From assembly GCA_002778195.1 (NCBI GenBank), contig PCDI01000006.1, forward strand, positions 33,525 to 97,524: a stretch of 64,000 nucleotides of DNA. Direction: 5' to 3'. Each line of letters starts with the position of its first letter. Positions within the stretch are counted from its first letter, which is position 1. Source of the DNA: Raffaelea ambrosiae. Its lineage: Eukaryota > Ascomycota > Sordariomycetes > Ophiostomatales > Ophiostomataceae. This document shows, piece after piece, positions 43,852-54,847 of the stretch. Both the position numbers and the translations under genes were made by a program. The notes beneath the pieces are model-generated. The model had not been told where the DNA came from. It ran no database searches and worked only from the letters and a program-made list of their open reading frames with translations.

Positions 43852-44580
43852 TCAGAGCTCTGTCGCCTCGACGCTGGTCCACGTATAGTTCCCGTCCGTC
43901 AGCACAGAGCCCTGCTGCAGCTCTACTTTCCCACACAGGACTTGTTTACAGGGAAGCGGGCCAGAACCAGACCGGAAGACTTGTTGCCAACCCGAAGTGG
44001 AAGTCCACATCCAGCGCTCTACCGACACGCCATCAGTGGCAGTCCTAGAAATGCCCTGGCAGAATTGGCCTAGGCGCTCGATAACGCCACGGTTTCCTGC
44101 GGCATCATCATGGAGCTGCAGCACCAGGCAAAGCGGGCTTCCCCCTAACTCTGTAGAACGAGGTTCAATGTCCAACCACACCTCCTCGTAGTCAGTGACT
44201 TTTCTGGTTTCCGGATTCACCATCGATCCTGTCTCCAGTACGGTTCCGTCCGGCTGCTCGACACACACGCCCTCGTCCACGACGTAGTCTGCATGCTCGA
44301 CACGATCGGACACCCAGTGATGCCATTTTGATCGTGCGCCCTTGACACCTGGCTTTTCCAGGGGTGTCGATGATGACGTCCCTGCAAATGCCCACTCAAC
44401 CTTTGATCCAGAAAGATCGGGGTGGGCATCTGCGGTAACTGTGCCAGTGCTCTGCGTGGGAAGAAAGACGCGGATATCAACGAAACGCCGCTGGGGCGAT
44501 GTCAAGACCACGGTAGATGTGGGCTCGCTGGCCGGTCCGGGCAGCCAGCGGATGGACTTTCGGATTGAGATGCTTGCCAT
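43852..44580 (-). CDS. HRI1: Hri1-family protein
   Basis: 242-aa single-exon protein matching the fungal HRI1 family (the yeast protein has two calycin-like beta-barrels and interacts with Hrr25 and Sec72; biochemical role unclear). Recognised from the N-terminus ISIRKSIRWLPGPASEPTST followed by VLTSPQRRFVDIRVFLP, then HWVSDRVEHADYVVDEG, YEEVWLDIEP, LQLHDDAAGNRGVIERLGQF and GNYTWTSVEATEL at the end. Length fits the family. 3' end is 246 bp from the stop of the convergent amidoligase gene. Confidence 0.88.
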   Translation of the reverse strand: MASISIRKSIRWLPGPASEPTSTVVLTSPQRRFVDIRVFLPTQSTGTVTADAHPDLSGSKVEWAFAGTSSSTPLEKPGVKGARSKWHHWVSDRVEHADYVVDEGVCVEQPDGTVLETGSMVNPETRKVTDYEEVWLDIEPRSTELGGSPLCLVLQLHDDAAGNRGVIERLGQFCQGISRTATDGVSVERWMWTSTSGWQQVFRSGSGPLPCKQVLCGKVELQQGSVLTDGNYTWTSVEATEL

Positions 44581-45755
44581 TGCAGCAGAATGTATGTTGA
44601 TTCATCTGTTGATATGGGTGTTTGAAAGGAAGACAAAGAGTGGTTAGGTCGACTAGCAAAGAGTCTCAGGTAGCGGCACCCAAGATATACTAGTAGGCTG
44701 ACTGATAGCTAGAGCCCCTCTTCAAGTCGATATGAGTTTAACTCCTACATTTCCACAGTGTAAATAATTAGTTACCACGAATGGCATTCACATTCTCGGG
44801 ACTGCTTCGTGAAGACATAAAACACCCCACACCTGACCATAACCATGCAAAGTATTCCCGTCGGAGAATGCCGCGCGAGGAATCCAGAAACAATTAATTC
44901 GCCTGGCAGAAACAGTGCTCGACCATCTCGCAGTAATAGAGCTCCCCACCAGGCACCCGAATTTCAGCACCCCACCCCCCTGTGGTTGGACTTGGACATA
45001 AGAGCAGGCCAGGTATTATGGCTGGCATCATGCAAAGAGTAGTCAATGGCCACGAACAATCATTCCCCGGCAATATCCAAAGTAGCCGAACCACTTGCGA
45101 TGGAAAAGGACCAAGACTTGAAAGACAACAAGAGTGTTGCGAGTACAGGTTGCGAGAGCGGTAACGATGTACTTGATAAAGAAGAAATCACAGCTGGCAG
45201 TGATACAAATATAGCGTCGTTTTCATTTTACCTTCTTGCAGTCGAAATAAGACATATGGACGCTGTGCCTTCGACGACGCATTGTCGAAGTCTACCACCC
45301 CACTCCCCAGGGGCTGGGCGCAAAAGCAAGGTCAGCACCAACCATACTGAGCCAAGACTACGGTTCGACCGTCGGCGTCTAGACCATGGCCAACTGGCCC
45401 ATTATCGAAGCCACGCTCGCCGAAATGCCAGCCTTTCAACAGGCTGTCATGTTTAGGTATTTCAAAGAGCAGGAAATGGTCAGGAATTATGGGAACATGG
45501 TGTGCGGCGAATTGGTGGCTAGGGAGGCGCACCACTCATTGGGACGGTTCAAATTAAGTTCTCCGAATAAATACTTAAATCTATAGGGAGAAATAATATA
45601 TATATATATATGTATAGAAAAGGAAATAATGAACAATCGTTTTGTAGTGTTGGTGTTCATGCGAGAAAAATACGTGTGTTATGGTTTCTTTGAGTCCAAA
45701 AGTATGCTGTAGCCACGAGAACAATAATGCACGCCTTCCATACATCTCTACGTCT
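44581..45755. other. intergenic, weak small-ORF candidates
   Basis: No firm gene. Two + strand frames look mildly protein-like: 45046-45456 (136 aa, begins MATNNHSPAISKVAEPLAME) and 45386-45586 (66 aa, with MPAFQQAVMFRYFKEQEMV). They overlap in different frames and no splice joins them convincingly. An (AT)n run lies near 45596-45612. Confidence 0.4.
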
Positions 45756-47168
45756 CTACCCACGCGGAAGGTGCGCAATACCATCGAGCTCGTCCATGTA
45801 ATCATCAAATCCCTCCTCGCTTGAATCGATATCTTCAGCAGAGGCACTGAATAGGACAGAGAAGTCTGAGTACACGTCCTCCGGATCATCCTCATACCAA
45901 TTTGCATTCCCGCTCACAGGGAAAGCATAACTATAGCCGTCATCCTCCTCTGATCTATCTCGTCCAGATGTATCCCCGTGTATTGTCGGCATATCCATAT
46001 TTGAGTCTCTGGATGCGTCTTTACCGTTGTGTTCATATACCTGCTCGTTCCTACCACTGGGCATTGCTTTCGCTAAAACCATAGCCATATGGCTCATTGA
46101 GTGGGCTTGATATGGAGCGGGAACATTTTTTGCTGCATCTCTCCCCGCTGCAAACTTGGCTTCCGTTCTGGTTTCTGCAGTAAGAAAAGACGCGGGTCGG
46201 AATGAGGCGGCAGTCAGCCACGCCGCTGAGGGTTGTTGGAGCCGTGCAGTGGTCTTTAGTGATAAGGGGACATCTGTAGCCGGATTTCCAGCCTCTGCTT
46301 CCTTTGATATTCTCTGTCGAAGGCTGTTTCCGATGGCAGCACGCCACATCAATTCACTCGGAGGTGGGGTTTGTGGGAGTGGAATCATCTTTCGCATGGC
46401 CATCAGGCCAGCTGTAGGTGCCGGGGTGCGCAGAACAGCAGATCCTTGGTCGACACGTTGCTGATGATGAGGCGGAGGCAGTGCCACCGGAAGCTGCATG
46501 ATTCGTCGAGCATTGGTGATGGCCGCCAGCTTGAGAAATCGTCTGTCACCGGACGCAAGAGACTCCCGGTTTATAATGTGAGTAGCCGGCAGTGAAAAAG
46601 GCTGGGACAGCCGGGAGGTGATGAGATTTCGGCGCAGGCGGCGTTTCTTACAGGACAACGAGGCTGTGTTGGGACCGTCGACATCTGTCACTGCCCGCCG
46701 CCGTTTTAACAGCGACCTCTCTGTCGGTGTCTGCTCCGAGTGTCCGAACCGGAAAAGCTTGGGTGGTGGTAGGGAAGCAAACTTCAACTGCTCTGGATAC
46801 AGAACAGTCGGAGTCTCTGCAGCGGATGTTTGACCACGCACTGTAAATTGTGGCTTCCAGACTTCATACGGCTGGTCCGCAGTCGTGAAAAATGGGGTTG
46901 TGCTTGCCCTAGGAGCCCGGTCAAAACCAGGCCTCGTATTATAGGAGGTATCGGGAGACAAGGAAGCTGCCGAGCTCTCTGATCTCAAATGTCGTCGAAT
47001 TGCTCGCATTGGGTCCCGTTCTTCCTTTGGCAGACTGGTCGGCGTCTCGACGGCAACGGCGGTAACCTCTTGCTTCGTCTTGGCATGGGTTTGCGAGCCA
47101 TGCCGGAACCACGGATGGAAGTGACTCAAAGACGATTGGTTAAAGGAGGAACCAATCCTGACCGTCAT
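45756..47168 (-). CDS. fungal protein of unknown function
   Basis: 470 aa from the ATG at 47168 (MTVRIGSSFNQSSLSHFHPW). An in-frame ATG at 47276 would add 36 residues rich in R, S and P that look like leader. No catalytic domain recognised. Features: basic block CKKRRLRRNLITSRLSQPF and following PATHIINRE near the middle (a likely nuclear signal or nucleic-acid contact); repeated P/T-rich linkers; a strongly acidic C-terminus (S/E/D runs ending DDYMDELDGIAHLPRG). I believe relatives exist in other Sordariomycetes from the look of the KKRRLRR...PATHI core, but that is from memory. No intron needed. Confidence 0.6.
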   Translation of the reverse strand: MTVRIGSSFNQSSLSHFHPWFRHGSQTHAKTKQEVTAVAVETPTSLPKEERDPMRAIRRHLRSESSAASLSPDTSYNTRPGFDRAPRASTTPFFTTADQPYEVWKPQFTVRGQTSAAETPTVLYPEQLKFASLPPPKLFRFGHSEQTPTERSLLKRRRAVTDVDGPNTASLSCKKRRLRRNLITSRLSQPFSLPATHIINRESLASGDRRFLKLAAITNARRIMQLPVALPPPHHQQRVDQGSAVLRTPAPTAGLMAMRKMIPLPQTPPPSELMWRAAIGNSLRQRISKEAEAGNPATDVPLSLKTTARLQQPSAAWLTAASFRPASFLTAETRTEAKFAAGRDAAKNVPAPYQAHSMSHMAMVLAKAMPSGRNEQVYEHNGKDASRDSNMDMPTIHGDTSGRDRSEEDDGYSYAFPVSGNANWYEDDPEDVYSDFSVLFSASAEDIDSSEEGFDDYMDELDGIAHLPRG

Positions 47169-49188
47169 GGCTGTCCTTGTCGACTGCCTGGACCACGGGT
47201 GTTGCTTTCCGGCCGCTCTGTCGGGCGGGCTATAGGGGCAAACTGCGTTCCTGGAACCGTAGCTCCTTTCCCGCACGAAACAATCAGGAGGTCAAGCTTT
47301 CGGTCATGATGGCGAACTACCCCCTAGCGAGTTACCCTCTGAGAATGGGCGTTGAAGACGACGCAATTTTCGAGAAAGACAGTGCTTGTAAGTTGCTTTG
47401 CTTGAACAGGGGCAAGACGCGCAGTATCACAGCACGTCAGAGCAATGGCCAGCAGAAAACATAAGACCCTTGCTGGAATTAAAGGGCTGTCTGCGACACG
47501 GGAGTTGTCAGGTCGTGTTTGGGCATTTAACTGTTTCTCCACGAAACCAAGCAACCGGGTAAGTGCCAGAGGGAAGAGGGGAGACCTTACCGTTTATTAG
47601 TTTTCGAATACCACCCAAAACGAAAGGGGTGACCAGGTCTGATGGTGGCACGAGCCGCTGGCCCCTGTCTGGGGTAGACGGCCAATTTCTGACCGTCAGG
47701 TGGATGGGCGAATTGTCAATCTGGTATTTTAGGACCTGGGAACAAACCAATCGAAAGGGGGTTGCCGGGACCAAACTTGCCTACTATGTAAGACATGTAC
47801 TTGACCCTTTGGTGTGCCTATGGTGCTTGTCAACTTGACTCTGGGCTTGATACTCTTTTGACAAAGGTGGCGTCCTCGGCAGACCGACAGGTCAGCCACC
47901 GGGGAGGGGACGCCTTGGCACCAGAGGCTAGTCTGGAAGAGGAGCCGCTACATGGTAAGATACGAGGCGAGGTGGTGAGCGTTGCAGCGTCTCTGGGGGT
48001 CCTGCCGACAATTTCCATAGCGTAATAGCATTGGGAACAGTAACCGCGGCGTATTGTTGCCTTTTGATTCGGTCTGGCACGAACCAACCACTGGTCTCGT
48101 TTGGTAACTAGTCAACTAGTAGCTAACACGCTGCATCTTCCTGCCTGTGCCGTAGTTATTGCTTTGACTCTGCAGCCACAGCCGGGTTAGCACAAGATGC
48201 ATGCCATGCGGACGCGGAAAAAGGTTCCTGTTGACACCAGCAGGTACGAGTCCTCGTAAGAGCTGATTATTTCACACTACGAGTACATCCTGAACCCACA
48301 TCCGACGGCGCGTGGAACGGGTCTCGGGTCAGTCCTATGGGCGGCCCCGGACTGTGATAATGGAAACAAGCGCCCGTTGTTAGTGCCCAGTTTACTTGTT
48401 GATGGGGCCCACAAAGCTGGAGTAGTCGTACACAAGTACTCGTACAAGCCAGTGAGGAGCAAAGTCTCCCGCACCTACAATTGTTACGAGCATACGCCCA
48501 CCACATAGTACGCATGCATTTTAACCCCCCTCAACGGCTAGCTGGATTGGGCAGGTAATGGCGGGTGATGTGTCGTCGCCGGACTGCTGTTTCCAGTGGA
48601 GGGTGTCAGTTGATCTTGCTACGGCGAGCCCAACTTGCCGGTCATCTGCTTTCCGGCAGAGCTTCGAGAAATATTGCCAGGGCAATCCCTCTTTAGTTTC
48701 CAAAATCCAGCCATGGTAATTTGGCGAATAGAAACAGACCTATTTGCGGCAACCATGCCTCTCTGAGCTGTTCTGGATTGCTCTTGGCCGCTCTGGGACG
48801 CTACTCGAACCTGTAGCATTTTACTTGACTCGTCGTCTTCCTGTGCTCCATGTTTTGTTGGGAGACCGGAGAGCGCCGGACGCCTCGAAGACGCGTGCAC
48901 GGCTGCTTGTGTGGGGGTTTTAGGAAGCAAATTGTGTTGCTGGCTCATGCTATTTATTGCTGCCAGCCCCACACGTTGCTGGTATTAAAGTGCCTTGCGG
49001 CCGAGTTGGTCCTACGCAAAACAAGATGCCTAGTTGCGCGGCATTCCATCTCGAATATGTTTCTGTATTTAAAGCTTAGCACTGTATTGGCATCGCGTCC
49101 GCAGGGATGGGAAATGTCTATCACGTGGCGATTTCTACCTCGGTTCATCGACCAGTGGCCGCACGTCAATAGCCAGGACCAGCTGACG
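47169..49188. other. intergenic
   Basis: 2 kb with two TACGAGTA octamers (48278-48285 and 48437-48444) and a nearby imperfect palindrome TACGAGTCCTCGTA (48245-48258). Only one weak minus-strand ORF (48619-48948). Confidence 0.5.
48619..48948 (-). CDS. weak small ORF
   Basis: 109 residues from the ATG at 48948 (MSQQHNLLPKTPTQAAVHAS). Hydrophilic, Q/S/R-rich, no membrane segment or domain. The composition is more protein-like than that of surrounding frames, but no conservation can be claimed. It could be the first exon of an unseen gene or non-coding. Confidence 0.25.
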   Translation of the reverse strand: MSQQHNLLPKTPTQAAVHASSRRPALSGLPTKHGAQEDDESSKMLQVRVASQSGQEQSRTAQRGMVAANRSVSIRQITMAGFWKLKRDCPGNISRSSAGKQMTGKLGSP

Positions 49189-50606
49189 ATGGCGTCTACC
49201 GTAAGCTATATTGCACTTCCCAGAGGCTGATTTCCGACACCTTGCGGTTTGGTCAAATGGCCTGGGGATTTTCCCGTTGGATCTCTTTCGCTCTCTTTCC
49301 GCGTTATCTTTTTTCTGCTGGCCAGCATTGTCTTGCACGACATTTCAGGACTTTATCAACGAGCTCTCCGGCTCCGTACTTCGCAACATGCCTTTCGACC
49401 CCACACGCCGACTCACCTTCCGGGAGTCCATGGACATTGTGCGACTGTCAACAAATGGAACCAGTCGTAGATACATGGGGCGACGGGCGGCCTGGCTACC
49501 CGGCTCGGACTTGCCTGAATTGGACGACTTCATCGGCCCGGGAAAGGTCGTCGAAAGATCCCATAGCGCGGCATTTGGTGGCCATGTTTATGCCCAGTCT
49601 GTTTTAGCTGTCTGTAAGGCACTGGAAGACGAAAGCAGAGCTGCGACGGGTACGGCACAAGAAAGGCTAAGCTCATTCGGATTACATGTAAGCCTGCAAT
49701 CCGCGGTTGCAACATAGAGCGGACACCGTTATTGACCAACGGGACTTGCTGCTGCAGACCATCCATGGATACTTTACTATCGCAGGCCAATCTGATCGGG
49801 CCTTCATCTACGACGTCTCTATCATGACTCGTGGCCGCTCGTTTCTCACAGCTCGAGTAGACGCCAGACAGCCACTGGAAGCTGGTACGCCGGATGGCGT
49901 CTTTCCAGATTCGGATGCAGACAGCACGTTGGGATCTATCTGCTTTACTGCGGTCGTGTCATTTGTCCAGCCGCAGCCTCATAGTCTTGGCTCGAACTTT
50001 CATGAACAGCCAGCACACCTGCGTTATGCAGAGATATTGAACTCCCGACCGCCGACAGAATGGACTCCAAGCCCCCCCGTGGATATTGACCTGTTGACTC
50101 AAGTCCTTGGCCTGTCGGGCGCTGTCGGCACATTTCCCATTGCAGACATGAAAAAAGTCGATATGGTCTCATACAATGAGAATCGCCCGTTTCACGAAAA
50201 GCGCGAACTAATCTTGTATCGCCTTCTCGAGCCGCTACCGCACGCCACCGCCGCTGAAAGCAATGCACACATTCTGGTACACGCATATGCTGCGGACCGC
50301 AATGGACTGTTGATGGCCGCCAACCATCTCGGCTTCGTTCTCACGAAGAAAACAGCCAGCCTCAGCAACAGCTTTATCGTACACTGCAATCTGGATGAAG
50401 CGGTTATGGGATACCATGCCGAGGCCAATAGCCTCGGCGATTGGTGGCTGCAAGAAGTCAGCTTTCCACGAACCGGCGCAGGGAGGGCCGTCGTTCACAG
50501 CAAAATATGGAGCCCTTCCGGTGTCCACGTCGCGACGGAGTATCAAGACGGACTCGTTGTGGCAAATAAGTATGCCATGGCGGCTATCAAAAAGGCAAAT
50601 ATTTAA
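49189..50606 (+). CDS. acyl-CoA thioesterase II (TesB type)
   Basis: Double-hotdog thioesterase that hydrolyses acyl-CoA to free acid and CoA. Exons 49189-49200 (12 nt, MAST), 49349-49687 and 49758-50606 (introns 148 and 70 nt) give 399 aa. An in-frame ATG at 49114 would lengthen exon 1 by 25 codons. Signatures: FGGHVYAQSVLAVCKAL (first hotdog), TIHGYFTIAGQSDRAFIYDV and TRGRSFLTARVDARQ, then AANHLGF, CNLDEAVMGYHAEA (position of the catalytic Asp loop, usually LDH in bacterial TesB; here LDE), WWLQEV and a terminal VANKYAMAAIKKANI. The C-terminus is not a standard peroxisomal PTS1. The TAA stop lies inside an A20 run. Confidence 0.87.
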
Positions 50607-50997
50607 AAAAAAAAAAAAAAAAAAGAGAAAGAGGCTGGCACGGAGGCCTGGTAACCCTATCAATATTAAAGAAGCACAGGTATTAGTCGGATCACTTTGC
50701 GTTGCATGTTTCTTGGGTGGCTTGAATAGACATCACACATCGCGTGCAACGTTGTTTCATTCCTTTTCCCGCGAACAGTGAAATGCATGAGAACCCTGGC
50801 CGGTCATTGGACAGACGAAAGACGAAAACAAAGAACATCATTTAAGCGACTCCAGAATGACGCAGATCGTGAAAATACATAGCGCAATAAGCTTTCTACA
50901 GTTATACAGACAACGGACAGTAAAATCCAAACCCCGACCGACCTCCTCACGACCCATCTTGAAACCAGGCCATAAGCGCATATTTTGTACAAGTTCC
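50607..50997. other. intergenic between convergent genes
   Basis: 391 bases; starts with the A20 run that contains the thioesterase stop codon. No gene. Confidence 0.6.
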
Positions 50998-52063
50998 CTA
51001 GCCCGACTGTGCCAGGAGTCCCGGGGCGGCCAGCGCTATTTCGGGACACCACTGAGCAATTTCGTCGAGCTTCGCCTTCGCATTTTTGTGCACCTTGTGA
51101 TACCCGAACGGCTCTTTCATCCTGTCGGTGTGCCACTGGTGCTGGGTCGCAAAAGCGACTGCCTGATTAAAGTCAGGCATGTTTCCACCACGAAGTTCCA
51201 TCTTGCGTGAGAACCAAATGTCCTCGCCGCCCATCGTCCATTCGCCGGACGCGGTCTCGACTTCCCAATTCTGGCCTTCGTTGAGGATATCCATCATCAT
51301 GGTCCGGTTGCGCAGAGACAGGCCGCCGTTGAAGAGTTTCTTGGACGTGTGCAGCGGAGCGCCAATGAAATCCCACTGCAGGAAGTCGTCGATGGTTTTA
51401 TGGGCATTGCCGCAGACCATGGCATCGGTCTGGAAGACCAGAACGTGCTTGGCCGGGGCCAGTTGTTCCCACAACCACGGCCGCGAGAGATAGACGTTGA
51501 CGCCGTGGCGAGTCGTCATGTTGAATTCTTCCGGGATGATGCGGACATCGACAATGCCATCGGCCACGGCGCGCCGAAACACAGCCGAGCTAGTATTTTC
51601 GTGACGAAGGTGCGCATTAGCCGTCTCCTCGGATGTGTAGAAGACAATGGGCCAGTCGGGGCCCAGCACAGCGTGGAAGTGCAGGATGAGAGGGATTAGT
51701 CGGGGGGTGTACTGGGTATCCGTCAGGAGAGCGACCTTGTCCACTATCGGGTGAGGCTTGTGTGTGTCGCCGTTGTCATCGTATTTTGACGAGGAAACCC
51801 CAGAGTCGAGAAGGGACTTTGTCTTCTGCGAAAGGGGGACATGAGAGGAAAAGGGAAATTAGCGTTAGCGACAATGATATGGTCATATCTTCTGATGCAT
51901 CTCAAATACATATATCGAGAAAGGCCACAGACAGACGGGCTAGCGGTGTCTGGCAACTCACCTTGATGACAATATCGCTCGTGGGGGTCAGTTTGACCAG
52001 GTAGATCAATACCAGCACCGCTACCGCGATGATCGTGATCCTCCTCGAGACGCCGTAATCCAT
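50998..52063 (-). CDS. type II membrane glycosyltransferase-like protein (DUF5672 type)
   Basis: Exons 51962-52063 and 50998-51825, intron 136 nt (GTGAGT..CGCAG), give 309 aa. Exon 1 encodes a short cytosolic end and one membrane anchor (ITIIAVAVLVLIYLVKL). The luminal part has LLTDTQYTPRLIPLILHFHA, HVLVFQTDAMVCG (the DxD-like position reads TDAM), DFLQWDFIGAPLH, NGGLSLRNRTMM and GGEDIWFSRKM. These are hallmarks of fungal glycosyltransferase-like DUF5672 proteins, whose donor and acceptor are not known. Probably acts in the Golgi lumen. The exon-2 frame continues past a GTG at 51744, so the splice is needed for a start codon. Confidence 0.8.
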
Positions 52064-53279
52064 TATGGCGAAGTTGTCGTCATCCAACACCACTAAAAGA
52101 CCAGGACGTGCCGCCGTTGCCAAGAGCCGTGGAGCGAGGGAATATGATGCACGACTGACAGACTCGTCCGCATCAAAGCGAGCCAAAAAAGAAGCGTCGG
52201 CGTCCAAGGGCAAAGAAGAGGTAGGCAAGATATTTATGAATGCTTGCGTTGAATGAAAGAGGTGGGCGGCTCCCTTACTTCTATAAACTATCCGCCCTGT
52301 TTTCCTTATTTTTCCCTTTTTCCCTCTTTTTTTTTGGGCAAGAGACTTGGCACAATGGGGCTTTATCGGCGAGGGATGGCAGTGGAATCAGACGCCCCAC
52401 AGCAGTGCTTACTGGTTGGATCGCTCCTTCCCCATCGGAGACATGGCAGGCTAAGCGCCTGCTCACCCCTGCTCACCGTCCACCGAGATATCGCTTGCAC
52501 GATTGCGTGGTGGGCGATGCGCTCTTTCGTGGCTTCCTCGTTCCTCCTTGAAACAGGGTGCTGCACGATTCAGGTCCCGGTTCCCTGGTGCAATCAGAAT
52601 GTCTGCCAACCCCCGGCTTCCTGCAACGTCAGTGTTCTCCAACGCGGTAGCCGGGTCGATCGCCTAAAAATAAGGGGCTTGGCACAAATGGCAGTCAGCT
52701 TGCCCATTTTGTTCTCCCTTTTCTTTCTTTTTTCTCGTGTCGCGTCAACAGCAGTAGCTTGTAACTACGAGTACGCGCCATAGAAGGGCGAGCAGCGAGA
52801 TGGCCTTACTATGCACACATGTAATGGCAGGGCGCCTGGAGTGGGTTTATTATTGGTAGGATACAATACAAACGGCAATCTGGTCTCACATCACAGGCTC
52901 GTATTGTGACAACCAGGTTCTTGAGCTATTGCTAGCTCCAGTTTGCATATGCTATTTGCACCTTAAGTGCATACTATGTAGATACAACTCAAGATACATC
53001 AGTCGTCTGTGCCTTTCTTTTAATGAAAATCTGGAGCTGCTCTTGGCCTTACGTTCCTTTTTTTCTCGATACATACTCGTACGAAATAGAATAAATTGTC
53101 CCACCAAGCCTATCTTGTCTTTTCGTCACATGCTTAACATACCAGACCGATCATCCTCTATCCTGGCTCCTCCCTCCAAGGTACATGTACTCCCAGTATG
53201 TTATGGCCTTGTTGTTTTTGGCCTTTAGCTCTCAGCCAGCGCCTGCACACGAACCTCATACGCTGATCGCCCCCCCTGG
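52064..53279. other. intergenic
   Basis: 1.2 kb with T/C-rich stretches and two TACGAGTA octamers (52766-52773, 53084-53091). No gene recognised. Confidence 0.55.
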
Positions 53280-54221
53280 TCACTTCGACAGCGCTGCCGC
53301 CAAGTACGGCTTCCACCTGCGCATCTGGTCTGCACCAATTTGCACATCGACCAGAATTTTACTGCGGCGGCCCATTTCCACGCCCTGCAGAATCTCGTAC
53401 TTCGCCACAGCCTTCACAGAACCAGACGAAGCTTTCTGTGCCCACTGGGCCGACAAATAGCTTGCTAGCGTACAGGCTGCACTGCCTGTCGCTGGGTCCT
53501 CAACACTCTCGCTGACCATGCGTGCCCGAATTTTCGTGGGCAAGTTCCCCTGTCGTGATGACATAGTAATATCTCCCCACAAAGCTCTTGTACCAGGGTC
53601 CTTTGTCCAGAAGGTCATTGATTTTGGTAAAGTCCACTTAGGGGCCGCCACTCAACACGGAAGACACACCAGTAGAAACGCCATTCCCTTAACGATAGAC
53701 ACGACTGGTGCATCTAGCTCGGCTTGCTCAGTGTCCGTGTTTCCGTAGCCGAGAATTTTGGCTGCTTTCAGTTCCTTTGCGGCCTTGGTTGTGCGAAGGG
53801 TAGCAGAGTGGATATGGATATCGTGGGGCACAAAGGCACGTACAACCCCGAACCCCTCGCTGGCGTTTTGCAAAAGCTCGATAGGGATGGGGCCAGCCTT
53901 GACGAGCAGCGTCGCCTTGGTGCTAGAGCTCCGACTCAGGACAACACAGGCGGAGCCGATGGTCGGATGTCCAGCAAATGGGAGTGCCTCTGTAGTGGTG
54001 AAAATGTCAGCACGATGCGGAGCTTTTTCCGAGTCACCGCCCACCATCTCGTGTAGGAACACTGTCTCCGAAAAGTTGAACTCGCGGGCAATCAGCTGTT
54101 TTGTTTGCTGGGAGAGCGTCGACCCTCGCGGCACCATGATGACCGCAAGCGGGTTTCCTTCTAACCGCGATGTTGTGAACAGGTCGAGTGTTAGAAACCG
54201 CAACTGCTGAGAGGGCGACAT
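53280..54221 (-). CDS. PhzF-family isomerase-like protein, interrupted by an in-frame TGA
   Basis: Relative of PhzF/diaminopimelate-epimerase-fold proteins. Start at 54221 (MSPSQQLRFLTLDLFTT). N-terminal half is intact: GNPLAVIMVP, REFNFSETVFL with the catalytic-type Glu52, ALPFAGHPTIGSACVV. C-terminal half is also intact and in the same frame: SVEDPATGSAACTLASYLSA and QGVEMGRRSKI. Between them codon 190 is TGA (53652-53654). Two readings: a nonsense mutation (313 coding codons plus one stop), or an intron 53601-53669 (69 nt, GTGTGT..GACAAAG) that removes the TGA in frame and leaves 290 aa. GTGTGT donors are used by DCN1 and bS6m in this window, so splicing is possible, but the excised part overlaps a usually conserved strand. 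Confidence 0.75.
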
Positions 54222-54847
54222 AATGAAGGTAATGTTTCCTTGCACCGTGAGTTTTCGCTTGTCCTCTTGTTCTGTGCTTTGCTTTTGGTCGGTGTTCTAA
54301 ACAGCCAGGATTAAACTTGCCATTCGGTGATCAATTTTAAAGCACCATATATATGGCATGTCACAAAACGCTGGTCTGAATCTACATGGATTACTAAACT
54401 GATACTGTGCCATCAAGTGGAAGGCCAAAGGGCGCAGATTGAAAACTGCGTCGGCTCTGTGCCGTAGAAGGTTGCCTGCACCAGAAAGTCCGTCGGAGAG
54501 TACGCCGCAGAGTGGCTACTTTGCTCCTCATTTTGGCTTAGCAGCGAAAAATGTCAAGAGCATATCCGGGTGCCTCGACAGCAAGATTAATGGTGACTGT
54601 ATTTGGCATCTCCAATCAATACACGGCGTGGTGATAATGGTAATGAACACCTCTATGGAAGAAAATGAACTTGCGGTGTTCCTTCCCTACACCAGGAACA
54701 ACCCACCCCCTGTCTCGTAGCTTCTGTTCCTTTCACCCAACGCCATAGATGCATACCCCGCCGAAACAAAATACCATATCAAAGCTAAGCACGCGCTTCC
54801 CGTGAATAATATAGGTTGCCACGGGGTAATCTGCATCTCCTACCACT
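54222..54847. other. intergenic
   Basis: 626 bases; one + strand frame (54439-54720) without recognisable features. Confidence 0.5.
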
